Origin: Acinetobacter halotolerans
GTDB lineage: Bacteria > Pseudomonadota > Gammaproteobacteria > Pseudomonadales > Moraxellaceae
Direction: 5' to 3'
Assembly (NCBI RefSeq): GCF_004208515.1
Contig: NZ_SGIM01000009.1
Span: 86,804-150,803 of the forward strand
DNA length: 64,000 nucleotides
The notes under the pieces are model-generated. The model saw only the letters and a list, made by a program, of their open reading frames with translations. It was not told the DNA's origin and did no database searches. This document shows positions 48,889 to 57,954 of this stretch, piece after piece; the stretch's first letter is position 1, and the number at the start of each line of letters is the position of its first letter. The translations under genes were made by a program, and so were the position numbers.

Positions 48889-50985
48889 ATGGCTCAGCCT
48901 AAATTTTTATTACAACCGCTTATGGTTGCGATGCTTGCTGTCTCAAATACCGCGATGGTGTGGGCAAGTACGGAAACTCAATCAACGCAACAACCTGCTC
49001 AAGTCGTGCTTGCACCGATCGTCATCACTGCACAACAACCCAATCAGAGCAACGGATTGGTCATTCAAGCCGATCCGAAGCAACCGATTCAGCCTGTACC
49101 TGCAACCGATGGCGCAGATTATTTACAAAGCATTATGGGATTCAATGCCATTAAAAATGGAGGCAGCAACGGCGATGTTACCTTCCGTGGCATGTTTGGT
49201 TCGCGCATTAAAATGTTGGTGGATGGCAGTGAAAACCTAGGTGCTTGTCCATCTCGGATGGATGCACCGACTTCATATATTCAACCTGAAAGCTTTGACC
49301 AAATCACGGTGATTAAAGGGCCGCAAACGGTTCAATATGCAACGCCTGGGTCTGCGGCAACCGTGATTTTTGAGCGTCAACCTGAAAACTTAAGCAAAGA
49401 TCAACCCTATCGCGGTCAAGCCAGTGTTTTGCTCGGCTCTTATGGACGTTTAGATCATAATGTTGAAACTGCAATTGGGGATGAAACGAAATATGCACGT
49501 TTGAATGCCAATCGTTCTGTGGCGGATGATTATCAAGATGGTGACGGGAAAAATGTTCATTCCAATTGGGAGCGTTGGGGGGCGGATCTTGTCCTAGGTT
49601 GGAAACCGACTGACGATGCTTGGTTAGAACTTCGTGCAGGTAAAGGCGACGGTGAAGCTGCCTATGCAGGTCGTGGTATGGATGGCGCACAATTTAAACG
49701 TGAAAGTTTGAGCTTACATGCCGAGCAGAAAAATCTGAACAACGTGATTAAAAAAGTCCAAGCACAAGTGGACTATAGCTATAACGATCACATCATGGAT
49801 AATTTTAGTTTACGTACTCCGCCGATGACCAATATGAATATGCACGGCATGCAGATGATGGTACCGAATAAAATGTCGATGCGTGTTGATCGCCGTACGT
49901 TAAATACCCGTTTGGCGGTCACGACAGATTGGGATAAATTCAGCGTGATTTCAGGGTTGGATAGCCAGCATAACAAGCATGGTGGTGACATGGTGATGTA
50001 TGCCATGCCTAAAATGAGTTCGCCTTATGCTGAAGATCTAAAGTTCCAGTCTTATGGTGCGTTTACTGAATGGACTTATAACGTTGATGCCGATCAAAAA
50101 TTAGTTGCAGGTATGCGCGTCGATCAGGTCGAGATTGATCAACTTCAAAATGGTAAAAACCGCAAGGATACCGTACCAAGTGGCTTTATCCGGTTTGAAA
50201 AAGTGTTACCTGAACATGGCGTGAGAACCTATGCAGGCGTGGGCTATGTTGAACGCACCCCTGATTTTTGGGAGTTGTATAGTACTTCAACAGATCGTGG
50301 GGTCGGAACAACCGATATGATGGGTGTCACCAGCTATCGTATGATCGATAACTTAGACAATTTGAACAATGAACGTACGGCACAGCTCGATATTGGTTTT
50401 CAAGCGGAACATGGTGCATGGAATACCTGGGCTTCAGCCTATGCAGGTTTAATTAAAGATTTCATTTTGTTGGAATATCATACGCCTGATAAGCGAAAAC
50501 CTTTGGCACGTAATGTGGATGCAACCATTGCTGGGGCAGAAGCGGGTGTTGGTTACCAATTTACTGATCAGATCCAAGCGGATGTATCTACTATGTATGC
50601 TTGGGGGAAAAATACCTCTGATGGTCGTGCTTTACCGCAAATTTCACCTTTAGAGGGACGTATTAACCTTCGCTATATCGAGGATAAATATAGTTTGGGG
50701 CTATTATGGCGTGTGGTTGCTAAACAAAATCGTATTAGCCTAAATGAAGGAAATGTGGTTGGCTATGACATGAATCCAAGTAAAGCGTTCGATACTTTGG
50801 CTTTGAATGGGACATATAAATTAACAGATACTGTTGATGTGTCAGTTGGTGTCGATAATGTCTTGGATAAGACCTACACCGAACATCTCAATAAAGCGGG
50901 TGCGTCCATGTTTGGATATGGTGCCAGTGAACAGTTCAATAATATTGGTCGAAATTACTGGATGCGCATGAGCATGAAGTTCTAA
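48889..50985 (+). CDS. TonB-dependent copper receptor (OprC/NosA-like)
   Basis: A 698-residue outer membrane barrel with signal peptide ending VWAS, plug domain (GGSNGDVTFRGMFGSRIKML in part) and a C terminus ending MRMSMKF. The copper-binding CxxxM is GACPSRM (Cys120, Met124), and HxM is NMHGM (His319, Met321), matching the CxxxM-HxM site known for Pseudomonas OprC. AAGGGA lies eight bases before the ATG. It imports copper using TonB energy. Pairs with the DUF2946 gene upstream. Confidence 0.93.
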   Translation: MAQPKFLLQPLMVAMLAVSNTAMVWASTETQSTQQPAQVVLAPIVITAQQPNQSNGLVIQADPKQPIQPVPATDGADYLQSIMGFNAIKNGGSNGDVTFRGMFGSRIKMLVDGSENLGACPSRMDAPTSYIQPESFDQITVIKGPQTVQYATPGSAATVIFERQPENLSKDQPYRGQASVLLGSYGRLDHNVETAIGDETKYARLNANRSVADDYQDGDGKNVHSNWERWGADLVLGWKPTDDAWLELRAGKGDGEAAYAGRGMDGAQFKRESLSLHAEQKNLNNVIKKVQAQVDYSYNDHIMDNFSLRTPPMTNMNMHGMQMMVPNKMSMRVDRRTLNTRLAVTTDWDKFSVISGLDSQHNKHGGDMVMYAMPKMSSPYAEDLKFQSYGAFTEWTYNVDADQKLVAGMRVDQVEIDQLQNGKNRKDTVPSGFIRFEKVLPEHGVRTYAGVGYVERTPDFWELYSTSTDRGVGTTDMMGVTSYRMIDNLDNLNNERTAQLDIGFQAEHGAWNTWASAYAGLIKDFILLEYHTPDKRKPLARNVDATIAGAEAGVGYQFTDQIQADVSTMYAWGKNTSDGRALPQISPLEGRINLRYIEDKYSLGLLWRVVAKQNRISLNEGNVVGYDMNPSKAFDTLALNGTYKLTDTVDVSVGVDNVLDKTYTEHLNKAGASMFGYGASEQFNNIGRNYWMRMSMKF

Positions 50986-51051
50986 TTTAGGATAGGGACG
51001 GTCAGCTCAATGCAATGCTTTGGGCTGATCGAAGTTGATATAGGATGAAGC

Positions 51052-52233
51052 ATGCCAAATATTTTGGATCAAAAAATAAGAATTATTCAAGAATTACAAC
51101 AACAAGGATATTGTCGCATAGTCGTTAACGAATGGACGGATGAAACTCGGCAAGATTTAGTAAATTTGTTGGAACAAGTCGGTGTAGAGAATTATCAGTT
51201 TCATAAAATTAAAAATGAATTAAATGCTTATTTGATTGTGCAAGAAAATGTAATCAATACAGTTCCTTATAAATTAGAAAATGCTTCTATCTCTAGACGT
51301 TCATTTTTAAAGATATTGCCATTAACGCTGGCTCTAATGGTGCTTGCTTTTACAGTTTTATTGAGTGGTTATTCCAACGACTTGATGTCCTCTATCATGG
51401 TTATCCTGATTCCTTTGATTCTTGGGGCATTATTTGAATATATTATGATTCGAGAACAGCAGAATTCTATTCTTCTATCCAAGATATTTAAGATTCAGCC
51501 CTTAGTATTGGTGATTGTGATTGCTTTCTGTGTGGTTGTTTTAAAAGAAGGAATTATCTGCTTAATTATGTTTTTGCCAATTTTACTGATTGGCTTGTTA
51601 GTCGGGGCGGCGCTCATCCGCCTGATTTGCCATTATCTAGGGAAGCCAAGTGTAAAAATATATTCCATTGCGTTATTACCACTCATTTTATGGCTGTTAT
51701 TACCTGACTTTAATCGGACGCAATATGAGCAAACACAACGCTCAATGGTTATTCATGCCCCAGCAGAAAAGGTCTTTCATGCGATTAACAATATCGGGCA
51801 GATTCAATCTCAAGAAGTAAAAAATAGTTTTATCTTTACTATGGGGTTTCCAAAACCTATTTCTGGTATGACGGAACAGAAAGATGATCAGCTTATCCGT
51901 ACCATACACTGGGAGCGTGGCATAAAATTTAAAGAAAATGTCACAGCATCTTATCCACCTTATTTATTGTCATGGAATTACCAATTCGATCCAAACTCTT
52001 TTCCCAAAGGATTCTTGGATGATCATTTGGAGATAGGCGGACGTTATTTTGATTTGTTAAAAGCAGACTATGAGCTTGAAGAAATTGATGATAAAACGAC
52101 CAAGTTAACACTGACTATTGATTATCGGATTTCGACAGAATATAACTGGTACAGTAAATTATGGGCGAACTTTATTTTAAATGAATTCAGTGATGTCGTG
52201 ATGAATTTACATAAGCAGCGATTGGAGAAATAG
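51052..52233 (+). CDS. membrane protein with C-terminal SRPBCC-like domain
   Basis: A 393-residue protein in three parts: a soluble N-terminal domain of about 80 residues (IIQELQQQGYCRIVVNEWTD), five or six membrane segments (residues about 85-225), and a C-terminal helix-grip domain that opens RSMVIHAPAEKVFHAINNI and has TKLTLTIDYRIST, the pattern of SRPBCC/polyketide cyclase-like lipid-binding domains. Function unknown. The placing of an SRPBCC domain after a membrane bundle is unusual. Confidence 0.75.
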   Translation: MPNILDQKIRIIQELQQQGYCRIVVNEWTDETRQDLVNLLEQVGVENYQFHKIKNELNAYLIVQENVINTVPYKLENASISRRSFLKILPLTLALMVLAFTVLLSGYSNDLMSSIMVILIPLILGALFEYIMIREQQNSILLSKIFKIQPLVLVIVIAFCVVVLKEGIICLIMFLPILLIGLLVGAALIRLICHYLGKPSVKIYSIALLPLILWLLLPDFNRTQYEQTQRSMVIHAPAEKVFHAINNIGQIQSQEVKNSFIFTMGFPKPISGMTEQKDDQLIRTIHWERGIKFKENVTASYPPYLLSWNYQFDPNSFPKGFLDDHLEIGGRYFDLLKADYELEEIDDKTTKLTLTIDYRISTEYNWYSKLWANFILNEFSDVVMNLHKQRLEK

Positions 52234-52400
52234 AGGAAAAATAATAAATGATTTAAAACAACTGTGTTTTATTCAGTTACTAAGAGTAAAACTTAGATTA
52301 ATCGGCTTGGTTTATCAAATTAGAGTCTATCCTTTTAGCAGCACATATTGTTAAGCATTACTTAATATGATTTTTAAAATTTAATGAAGGTTAGTTTCTT

Positions 52401-52718
52401 GTGAAAAAAATTATTGTTATTTCTTTACTTTTAATAGCTGCTTTTTTCGCTGGAAAATTCGCATTTAATTTAATATACAATAAGGAAAATGAACAATATA
52501 TCAATGAAATAGTACATCAAGATTCAATTGTTCAAAAAGAATATGGGGCTATCAAAAAATATAATGTTTATAAAGCTGGTAAACGTTTGGGTAGCTCAGG
52601 TTTTTATGATTTCAGCGTAGCAATTGAGGGCAGGAATAAGGCTGGACAAATTTACTTAAGACTATATAAAACAACAGATGGAAAATTAGATAAATATGAG
52701 GTCACTTTGCTGAATTAG
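52401..52718 (+). CDS. small membrane-anchored protein, possibly Coa1-like
   Basis: A 105-residue AT-rich gene: one N-terminal membrane anchor (IIVISLLLIAAFFAGKFAF), then a short helix and a beta-rich tail (GSSGFYDFSVAIEGRNKAGQ; YLRLYKTTDGKLDKYEVTLL). The tail resembles the cytochrome oxidase assembly Coa1-type domain in outline, a weak likeness. The start is GTG with AAGG eleven bases upstream. Terminator follows. Confidence 0.6.
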   Translation: MKKIIVISLLLIAAFFAGKFAFNLIYNKENEQYINEIVHQDSIVQKEYGAIKKYNVYKAGKRLGSSGFYDFSVAIEGRNKAGQIYLRLYKTTDGKLDKYEVTLLN

Positions 52719-52747
52719 ATTCTTTTAAGTTCTAATATTACAAAATA

Positions 52748-52773
52748 AAAGCCACAATCAATATTGTGGCTTT
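52748..52773. terminator. bidirectional terminator
   Basis: AAAGCCACAAT (52748-52758), loop CAAT, ATTGTGGCTTT (52763-52773): an 11 bp perfect stem between two convergent genes. Confidence 0.75.
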
Positions 52774-52782
52774 AGTTAGGTT

Positions 52783-53544
52783 TTAAGCTAAACAATCTTG
52801 TTTTGGCATTAAACTATCACAATACAGCGGGTTTAATGCACATTGCAAATCATCAATCTGCTCTTGAGTGACATAACCTTTGGCTTTAAGATATTCTGCA
52901 ACGCGGTCATCACGCAAACTCAAGAACGCAGCATCATATACGCCTAAATCAACAAATAATGCGGCGGTTTCTAGACTATTAAAGTGATCTAAAAAGACGT
53001 CATTTTCATACATTAAAAAAATATGTTCAATTTCAGCATTGCTCTCAATTTTTAAGCGCTGTGCTAACTGTTCAGGACGAGTTTTGATAAAAAGCAAATC
53101 TGAAAGTTCATCAAATTGAGTTCGATCAAGCTGATTTTCACCTGCTTTCACATGTCCCAACCACGCTTTAAAGACCAATACCGCACCACCGCGCAATAAC
53201 ATGCTCCACATTTGATGGCGAGTATCTTGATCTAGATGAGACGATTCAGTTTCGAGTGCTTTTAAGAAAAGTTCTTCTTGTTGGGCTAGTTTTTCAAATA
53301 AACCTAAACCCTGTGGCTGATAAGCAGCAGGTGCAAATACATCAAAATTTAGCTCATCGAAAACATTTAAAGCGAGAGGAACTGCAGCTTGATAAAGCGT
53401 ATTCAATGCACGTAAATGGGTGTCATTTAATTTGTTTTGAGCAAAGATAGTTTGCCAGTTGAGTTGTGGTAAGAGCGCATTGGCACTGTATTGGCGATAA
53501 AATTGTTGTGAGCGATGTTCAGGGGTAGGCTGGGGGCTATTCAT
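52783..53544 (-). CDS. uncharacterised protein of about 253 residues
   Basis: A soluble, largely helical protein with no signal peptide and no recognised family. Pieces are RSQQFYRQYSANALLPQLNW, NVFDELNFDVFAPAAYQPQG and a Cys-containing C terminus (DLQCALNPLYCDSLMPKQDC). ATG 53544 has AAGGA nine bases upstream; a TTG two codons earlier is less likely. It is a single-gene unit before a 393 bp spacer. Confidence 0.75.
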   Translation of the reverse strand: MNSPQPTPEHRSQQFYRQYSANALLPQLNWQTIFAQNKLNDTHLRALNTLYQAAVPLALNVFDELNFDVFAPAAYQPQGLGLFEKLAQQEELFLKALETESSHLDQDTRHQMWSMLLRGGAVLVFKAWLGHVKAGENQLDRTQFDELSDLLFIKTRPEQLAQRLKIESNAEIEHIFLMYENDVFLDHFNSLETAALFVDLGVYDAAFLSLRDDRVAEYLKAKGYVTQEQIDDLQCALNPLYCDSLMPKQDCLA

Positions 53545-53550
53545 GATCAA

Positions 53551-53943
53551 TATCCTTTCTGGCTGTATTATTGTGAGAAATCCTAAAGACGTGCAAATAG
53601 GTTTCTATTGATTCGCTAAATTTATGCTTTATTCAGAAAGCAAGTAGAATACGACTAAAGTCTTATATGGCGGTTTTTAATATAAAATTGCAATTAAAAC
53701 AATGTATTATAAAATTGTAAGTAAGTGTACAAACGTTCACTAATGTAAGTGGACTTTTTTGCCATAGTCAAAAATCATTTGAGCACTTTGGTCAATTTTT
53801 TAGCAACTCAAGTGCTGATTTTTGATGGTTCTTGCCTATATTTAAAAATATTATGCTATTTATTCGACCTCTTTCCAAAATCCCTTTGCTTTTTCCTAAT
53901 AGGAGAAATATACAAAGGGTTAAATAATGATGAAAGAGCTCTA
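53551..53943. other. 393 bp spacer
   Basis: AT-rich with no supported gene. The only structure noticed is the interrupted inverted repeat at 53768-53825. It separates the 253-residue gene from the 3' end of the kinase gene. Confidence 0.5.
53768..53825. repeat. interrupted inverted repeat
   Basis: TCAAAAATC (53768-53776) pairs with GATTTTTGA (53817-53825) and AGCACTT (53782-53788) with AAGTGCT (53810-53816), with a five-base bulge on the left side. No T-run follows on either strand. Confidence 0.5.
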
Positions 53944-56900
53944 TTACATCGGCATAATTTTTAAACCCGACAACCAAGCACGTAAACCTGCGGGTTTGAG
54001 TGGTTTTTTCAGTAGCACAATATTCTGGTTTTTGAGTCGTTGTGGCAATTCAGGATCTGAATCCGCCGTGATCAGTGCCACAGGAACATGTGCGGGCCGA
54101 TGTTGTTCAATAAAATCTAAACCTCGTTGATCATGATTTAAATGCTGATCAATTAACCAGACTTGAATATCATGTTGTGTGATCAATGTCAGCGCTTCTT
54201 CGGGTTCGGTTGCTGTGAAAATTTGATAGCCCCACTTGCCGAGTAGGGTGCGCATTCCTTCTAAAATGGTTTCATCATTGTCTAAACACAGGACTTTATA
54301 GGCGGTATGTTGTAGTGCGGTGGTGTGTGTGACAGGGGCTTGTGTTCTTGTGGCTTCTGTCAACGGCACTTCAATCATAAAGCACGACCCTTTGCCTAGT
54401 TTGGAATGAACGTGGACTGGGAAATCTAAAAGAGAAGTCATGCGCTGTACAATCGCGAGCCCCAACCCCAACCCTTGTTCGCCCCAAGGCGAGGTGTGTC
54501 CACAACGCTCAAATTCTTGGAACAATTTAAGCCGTTGTTGCTCGTTTATGCCCGGCCCAGTATCCCAAACCCCAATCCGAATATGATTTGGTCGTTGCGC
54601 TGAACGTAATACGCCGACCACAACGCGACCCTGTGCGGTATAGCGGAGGGCATTGCTGACAAAATTTTGAATAATACGTCGCATCAATTGTGGGTCGGTA
54701 TCGACCCAAAACTTGGTGTCATGGACTTTAAATTGAATATCGCGTTGGGCCGCAATCGATTTGAACTGTAATTCAAGGTCATTGAGCAAATCATGCAATG
54801 CATAAGCTTGTCGTTTTGGCTGAATGGTGCCCCCTTCCAAACGCGCAATATCTAACAACGCGGATAACATGCTTTCAGCACCATAAAGTGCTCGATCAAG
54901 TTGTTGTAAGGTTTGTTGGTCTTCAGTCGAGTGTATGCTTTGCTCTAATGCTGTACTGAACAATCGTGCAGCATGCATCGGTTGTAATAAATCATGGCTG
55001 GCAGCCGCAAGGAAACGACTTTTGGATTGATTGGCTTTATCGGCCTGTTCCAACGCCAATTGTTGTTCAGTCAGTGCATCTGCGAGCTGTTGGGTACGAT
55101 CATGGACGCGTTCTTCTAACACGGCTTCATTGGTACGGAAGGCAGTGATATCTGCAAAAGTTGTGACAAAACCGCCCCCTCTGATGGGATTGCCACGCAT
55201 TTGGATGACCACACCATCTTTACGAATACGTTCAAACTCATGCGCGCTACCCACTTTCATCCAGTGAATCCGTTTACGGACATGCTCTTCAACTGAACCC
55301 GGTCCACATTCTCCACGTTCAGCGTTATAGCGAATCAGATCGGCAATTGGACAGCCGACATAAACCAGATCTTTAGGATAATCAAACAGGGTTAAATATT
55401 GATTATTCCATGCCACCAAACACATATTTTTATCAACCACACTCACGCCTTGAGTCATATGGTCAATCATAGTCATGAGTAAGTTTTGGTTAAAACGTTG
55501 CCATTGCGAGGCTTGGTCTAGAATGTTGGCGACTTGCCCCAAAGCTAAGCCATTATTGATCATGGCCGTGGTCAGCAAGGTACGCGCGGATGCTGCCCCA
55601 ATAATCCCTGCGAGATACTGCTCGGTGAAACGCCACCACATGCCATTGGCAACATGGTTTTCATTTAAAATGACATGATTTTGTTCACAGAATTGTTGAA
55701 ATGCTAAGCGTGTGGGCTTTTCACCTGTAACCCGCTTTGCCAAAGCCAGTAAGTCGCCGACTTTCAGACGAGCAGCATTTTGGTGTAAATCCGTCAGATC
55801 AGCGGTAGATTGAGCGGAAGGTAGCGGCTTGCTTTCATAATAAAAGAAGCTTTCTGCCTGAATTTGTTCTGCAACACTAGGACGATAAAGACGAGAGATC
55901 CAGATATATAAAGCAAGGTTGAGACCCAATGACCAAAGTACTCCATGAGTAAGCGGGGCAAACGATTCAAAACCGAGTAATGCTTCTGGACGCAAGCTAT
56001 GAATATCAAATGGGCCAAACAAAAGGATGTGTTGCGCAAAGTTCTGATAATGTTCAGGCAAGCTACGCAGCAAGGTTGGAAACAAAAGGGTATAGCTCCA
56101 CATCGCAAAACCCACAATGAGACCGACATAAACCCCTTGGCGGCTTGCTCCACGCCAATATAACCCACCGATCAGCGCAGGTGCGAACTGTGCAACTGCA
56201 CTAAACGCCAGAAGACCGAACACAGAAAGTTGATTAATATCATTGAAGAAATTAAAAAATAAAAAACCCAGTAACATGACGCTCAGGATGCTAATCCGCC
56301 GTGTCAGCTTGAGAACTTTAGGCAACTGTCGGTCATGGCGAGAAATAATTTTGAAGCGCCATAGCGCAGGCATGATCAAGTCATTACTAAGCATGATCGA
56401 AAGTGCGACTGATGAAACCAAGAGCATGCCAGTAGCAGCAGAAAAACCACCTAAAAATGCCAATAAAGCCAACCAGTCTTGTTGATAGCTGAGCGGGAGC
56501 GCTAAAACAGCAATATCAGACGAACCAAGTGATTCAGGGAGTGCATGTAATGCCCAGCTGGCGATTGGAATGATGGCGATTATGGTTAGAATTAAATAAG
56601 CTGCAAACCAATGCCGTGCACCACGAATATGTTTTTCGTCACGGAGTTCAACCACAGCGACATGAAATTGGCGAGGTAAACAGATCATCGCCAGTGCAGC
56701 GAGTAAGGTCTGCACCCAAAAGGTTTCGGGTACGCCGAGTTCTTGTAAATTATAAAAATGTTGTGAGACGTCATTGCTGACTTGTTTAATATTCTCAGGC
56801 GATTGTAATAAGAAAAAACCTGCCACACAGAGTAATGCAAATAGTTTAACAAAGGACTCAAATGCGACTGCCAGCATCAGACCACCGTGTTGTTCGGTGT

Positions 56901-57468
56901 TTGCAATATGTCGTGTGCCAAAAATCATTGCCAAAATTGCAAGTACCGCAGTCAATAACAAAACGCTATTGGTGGTGGTATGTATATTGGCGTTTTGATC
57001 AAGAATCACTGCAGCACTGAGTGCAATTGCGTGTAACTGCAGTGCCAGATAGGGCACAATTGCAATCACTGCCAGAATAGTCACAAGGGCGGCCAAGCTG
57101 CCACTTTTGCCGTAACGGGCAGCAATAAAATCGGCAATCGATGAAATCGAGTGGTATTGGCGAATACGACCTAAACGTTTCCAAATATCATAACCAAACC
57201 AAAGAAATAGCAATGGCCCGAGATAAATAGGTAAGAACAACACTCCTTCACGAACTGCTGCGCCAGTTGCCCCATAAAATGTCCAAGATGAGCAATATAC
57301 ACCTAAGGTTAAGCTGAACAGCAACATTCGACCACGCGTACTGAGTCGACTGGCATGTTTTTCTCCAAAAAATGCACAGCCAAATAACAGCGCGATATAA
57401 AGCGCGAGTACTCCAAGAATAAGCCAGCTATTCATATTGCTCACGTGATCAATTCCATTTTTTATCAT
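53944..57468 (-). CDS. CrbS/MxtR-like transporter-fused hybrid histidine kinase
   Basis: A 1174-residue sensor. Residues about 10-515 are an SLC5-like sodium:solute symporter domain (SSWTFYGATGAAVREGVLF; ARYGKSGSLAALVT). A PAS domain follows (about 671-775), a short coiled coil, HisKA with SHDLLQP (His825), HATPase with VWDTGPGI and GLGLGLAIV, and a C-terminal receiver with phospho-Asp near residue 1107 (LIDQHL) and LLKKPLKP. It is divergent from DUF485-actP; CrbS-type kinases control acetate use. The exact start (57468 or ATG 57435) is uncertain. Confidence 0.9.
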   Translation of the reverse strand: MIKNGIDHVSNMNSWLILGVLALYIALLFGCAFFGEKHASRLSTRGRMLLFSLTLGVYCSSWTFYGATGAAVREGVLFLPIYLGPLLFLWFGYDIWKRLGRIRQYHSISSIADFIAARYGKSGSLAALVTILAVIAIVPYLALQLHAIALSAAVILDQNANIHTTTNSVLLLTAVLAILAMIFGTRHIANTEQHGGLMLAVAFESFVKLFALLCVAGFFLLQSPENIKQVSNDVSQHFYNLQELGVPETFWVQTLLAALAMICLPRQFHVAVVELRDEKHIRGARHWFAAYLILTIIAIIPIASWALHALPESLGSSDIAVLALPLSYQQDWLALLAFLGGFSAATGMLLVSSVALSIMLSNDLIMPALWRFKIISRHDRQLPKVLKLTRRISILSVMLLGFLFFNFFNDINQLSVFGLLAFSAVAQFAPALIGGLYWRGASRQGVYVGLIVGFAMWSYTLLFPTLLRSLPEHYQNFAQHILLFGPFDIHSLRPEALLGFESFAPLTHGVLWSLGLNLALYIWISRLYRPSVAEQIQAESFFYYESKPLPSAQSTADLTDLHQNAARLKVGDLLALAKRVTGEKPTRLAFQQFCEQNHVILNENHVANGMWWRFTEQYLAGIIGAASARTLLTTAMINNGLALGQVANILDQASQWQRFNQNLLMTMIDHMTQGVSVVDKNMCLVAWNNQYLTLFDYPKDLVYVGCPIADLIRYNAERGECGPGSVEEHVRKRIHWMKVGSAHEFERIRKDGVVIQMRGNPIRGGGFVTTFADITAFRTNEAVLEERVHDRTQQLADALTEQQLALEQADKANQSKSRFLAAASHDLLQPMHAARLFSTALEQSIHSTEDQQTLQQLDRALYGAESMLSALLDIARLEGGTIQPKRQAYALHDLLNDLELQFKSIAAQRDIQFKVHDTKFWVDTDPQLMRRIIQNFVSNALRYTAQGRVVVGVLRSAQRPNHIRIGVWDTGPGINEQQRLKLFQEFERCGHTSPWGEQGLGLGLAIVQRMTSLLDFPVHVHSKLGKGSCFMIEVPLTEATRTQAPVTHTTALQHTAYKVLCLDNDETILEGMRTLLGKWGYQIFTATEPEEALTLITQHDIQVWLIDQHLNHDQRGLDFIEQHRPAHVPVALITADSDPELPQRLKNQNIVLLKKPLKPAGLRAWLSGLKIMPM

Positions 57469-57620
57469 ACCCTAAGCGTGGGCATAGTGAAGCGTACAGA
57501 TCTGCTTGTAACGACCAAAGTCTAAGTTACGGCATCATCATAAACTTGCTAAGTTGGATAGTGAAGAATCCCATAGAGAAAAAGGGGTCCATGGTTGGAC
57601 ACAAAAATAAGGAGTTGGTT

Positions 57621-57953
57621 ATGGATGATTCACAAGTAGAGCAGATTCTACAAAATCCGAAATTTAAAGAAATGGTGAGAAGGAAAAGTATATTAAGTTG
57701 GACATTAACAGCAATTATGTTGTTTATCTATGTTGGTTTTATGCTTTTGGTTGGCTACAACAAAGAGTTCTTATCAAGCTCATTTAGTGGTGGTGTAACC
57801 ACTTGGGGCATTCCTCTCGGTTTAAGCATTATTGTGTTGTCCTTTTTATTATGTGGTGTGTATTCGTACATTGCCAATAATAAGCTTGACCAACTCAATG
57901 AAGAGGCACTCAAGGAAGTTGAGGCGATTGCACATGAAAAAGGGAAGCACTGA
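57621..57953 (+). CDS. DUF485 membrane protein
   Basis: A 110-residue protein with two membrane segments ([40 protein letters not shown]), the usual small partner of acetate permease (YjcH-like). AAGGAG six bases before ATG 57621 decides the start, although the frame is open from 57546. Its stop is one base before the actP start. Confidence 0.9.
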   Translation: MDDSQVEQILQNPKFKEMVRRKSILSWTLTAIMLFIYVGFMLLVGYNKEFLSSSFSGGVTTWGIPLGLSIIVLSFLLCGVYSYIANNKLDQLNEEALKEVEAIAHEKGKH

Positions 57954-57954
57954 G

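Noticed and set aside
53749..53977. Short frames on both strands in the spacer before the kinase gene
   Set aside because: They overlap each other or the end of the kinase gene, are Phe/Leu/Lys-rich as expected from AT-rich DNA, and lack convincing ribosome sites.
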